Source: Alcaligenaceae bacterium (lineage in GTDB: Bacteria; Pseudomonadota; Gammaproteobacteria; Burkholderiales; Burkholderiaceae_B). From it: a stretch of DNA of 7,073 nt. Below, piece after piece: positions 6,232 through 7,073 of the stretch. The translations under genes were made by a program, and so were the position numbers. Location: contig CANCRX010000127.1 in NCBI GenBank assembly GCA_947380655.1, positions 1-7,073 of the forward strand, given 5' to 3'. The notes below the pieces were generated by a model. The model was not told where the DNA came from and did no database searches. It saw nothing but the letters and a program-made list of their open reading frames with translations. Within the stretch, counting starts at the first letter, position 1; every line of letters begins with the position of its first letter.

Positions 6232-6297
6232 ATGTCTATCATTGATGCATGGAAAAAATACTCACTAAAACTGAACAGCATCTTAAACAAACATTGA
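6232..6297 (+). CDS. Possible 21-residue peptide (weak)
   Basis: An ATG at 6232 opens a 21-codon frame beginning MSIIDAWKKYSLKLN and ending with TGA. AGAGGG lies 3 bases before the ATG, a good SD sequence but unusually close. The peptide is basic and could form an amphipathic helix (WKKYSLKLNSIL). It sits alone between the divergent membrane-protein gene and the plus-strand gene at 6333. Such frames arise by chance in AT-rich DNA. The rest of the 161-bp gap (6172-6332) shows no other convincing element. Confidence 0.2.
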   Translation: MSIIDAWKKYSLKLNSILNKH

Positions 6298-6332
6298 AAT
6301 CGATATGCCGAGTAGGTCTGTCTATTTAACCT

Positions 6333-7073
6333 ATGGCAAATTCAATTCACTTTTCGATTAAGTACGATGGCCCTGCGTTGGAGAGCCATCAAATGGACGT
6401 GCGTGAGTTGGCTCCTGCCTTGATCGCTTTGTCCAATATGCTGGAGGAGGCGAACAAGGTAGTCTTTCCAGACTCTGGAAATGTCAAAGTCAATATTCAG
6501 GGGAACTTTAAAGGCGGCTCATTTGGTGTCGACCTCATCGCGGTCCAGACCATCGCCGATCAAATAGTCTCCATACTGTCAGGTCCAGAGGCTGCCGCAT
6601 TTTCAAATCTAAAAACTATTCTTGAGTCTCTGGGTCTAATCGGTTGCGCTGGTTGTGGACTGGTGGGCCTGATGAAGTGGTTGCGTGGACGTAAACCATC
6701 AGCCATACGTACAGAAGGTGATCAAATTATTTTTGAGATCACAGAAGAGTCTTCGGTTGAAACATTTGGAGTGGATTTAGTCGCAGGCAAGCTTTATCAA
6801 AGCCGCGTAGTTCGAAAAGCATTATCAAATGTTGTAAAGCCTTTAGCGCGTGAGGGTATTGATATCTTCGCATCAGGTCGTAATGGACAAACCGCTGAAG
6901 TCATCCGTAAAGAAGATGCAGCCTGGTTTGAGGTGTCAGAATCAGATGCGGATATTGTCTCAGACACCGTATCCGAACATGTTTTGCTGCAAATCGATTC
7001 GGCCGTGTTTAAGGACGACAATAAATGGCGTTTCAATGACGGATCGAGTTCGTTTTTTGGTGAAATTGCAGAT
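6333..7073 (+). CDS. Uncharacterised accessory-genome protein, 3' end beyond window (247 codons visible)
   Basis: An ATG at 6333 opens a frame still open at the last base. An in-frame TAA at 6327-6329 shows it is the first possible start, but no SD is evident; the next Met (residue 21) has GGAG upstream and is an alternative. The visible protein begins MANSIHFSIKYDGPALESHQ, then MDVRELAPALIALSNMLEEANKV (split here only as a description of residues 21-43), then a strand pair with VNIQGNFKGGSFGVDL at 53-68. A hydrophobic Gly/Cys-rich segment LIGCAGCGLVGLMKWL lies at 102-117, followed by a basic patch RGRK and a mixed alpha/beta region. The YDGPAL...MDVRELAPAL...FKGGSF pattern is one I associate, from memory only, with a recurrent uncharacterised protein in proteobacterial accessory regions. 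Its function is unknown. The single hydrophobic segment could be a membrane anchor. It is transcribed divergently from the membrane-protein unit. Confidence 0.75.
   Translation, partial: MANSIHFSIKYDGPALESHQMDVRELAPALIALSNMLEEANKVVFPDSGNVKVNIQGNFKGGSFGVDLIAVQTIADQIVSILSGPEAAAFSNLKTILESLGLIGCAGCGLVGLMKWLRGRKPSAIRTEGDQIIFEITEESSVETFGVDLVAGKLYQSRVVRKALSNVVKPLAREGIDIFASGRNGQTAEVIRKEDAAWFEVSESDADIVSDTVSEHVLLQIDSAVFKDDNKWRFNDGSSSFFGEIAD

Noticed and set aside
6797..7036. Minus-strand ORF at the right end
   Set aside because: It is opposite the well-behaved plus-strand frame starting at 6333 and is a Ser/Thr-rich shadow.
1..7073. CRISPR array, tRNA/rRNA genes, transposase or integrase
   Set aside because: No regularly spaced repeats, cloverleaf or rRNA-like segments were seen, and no frame carries recombinase motifs.

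Overview
The window looks like a proteobacterial chromosome, most likely a beta- or gammaproteobacterium. That placement is inferred from the gene families, the SD-type ribosome sites and the moderate base composition; nothing in the window proves a genus. Four blocks can be read.

(1) Left edge, minus strand: the first 44 codons of a LigB/DODA-type class III extradiol dioxygenase, cut by the window boundary. (2) Positions 211-5160, minus strand: a compact three-gene unit. In transcription order it holds a MerR-family regulator, an 831-residue VIT + von Willebrand A (MIDAS-containing) protein, and a secreted DUF3857/transglutaminase-like protein with an intact Cys-His-Asp triad. The first two genes overlap by 4 bp (ATGA) and the third follows after 40 bp, so co-expression is likely. 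The MerR start is preceded by a promoter-like sequence with a 19-bp spacer and an imperfect inverted repeat, which suggests autoregulation.

(3) Positions 5161-6332: a visibly AT-rich stretch. Two 60-base rows I counted gave 27% and 30% G+C, against 53% in a row of the VIT/VWA gene. It encodes, on the minus strand, a four-helix membrane protein I do not recognise. Immediately downstream lie two very short paralogous proteins of 39 and 31 residues, which a length-filtered gene caller would miss. Both start MR(D/E)YLRYRFSD, have SD sequences, and are followed by a hydrophobic segment. Most of their nucleotide differences are synonymous, so they look like real selected proteins. The shorter copy seems to be cut by a stop codon in its membrane helix. 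This is the most novel content of the window.

(4) Right edge, plus strand from 6333: an open reading frame still open at the window end. It encodes an uncharacterised soluble-looking protein with one internal hydrophobic segment, of a type that I associate with accessory genomes.

Functionally, block 2 combines a cytoplasmic-looking metal-dependent adhesion/scaffold domain with an exported transglutaminase-fold enzyme under one regulator. The substrate is unknown. Block 3 is best described as a candidate membrane-micropeptide cassette. No rRNA, tRNA, CRISPR array, transposase or integrase was seen.
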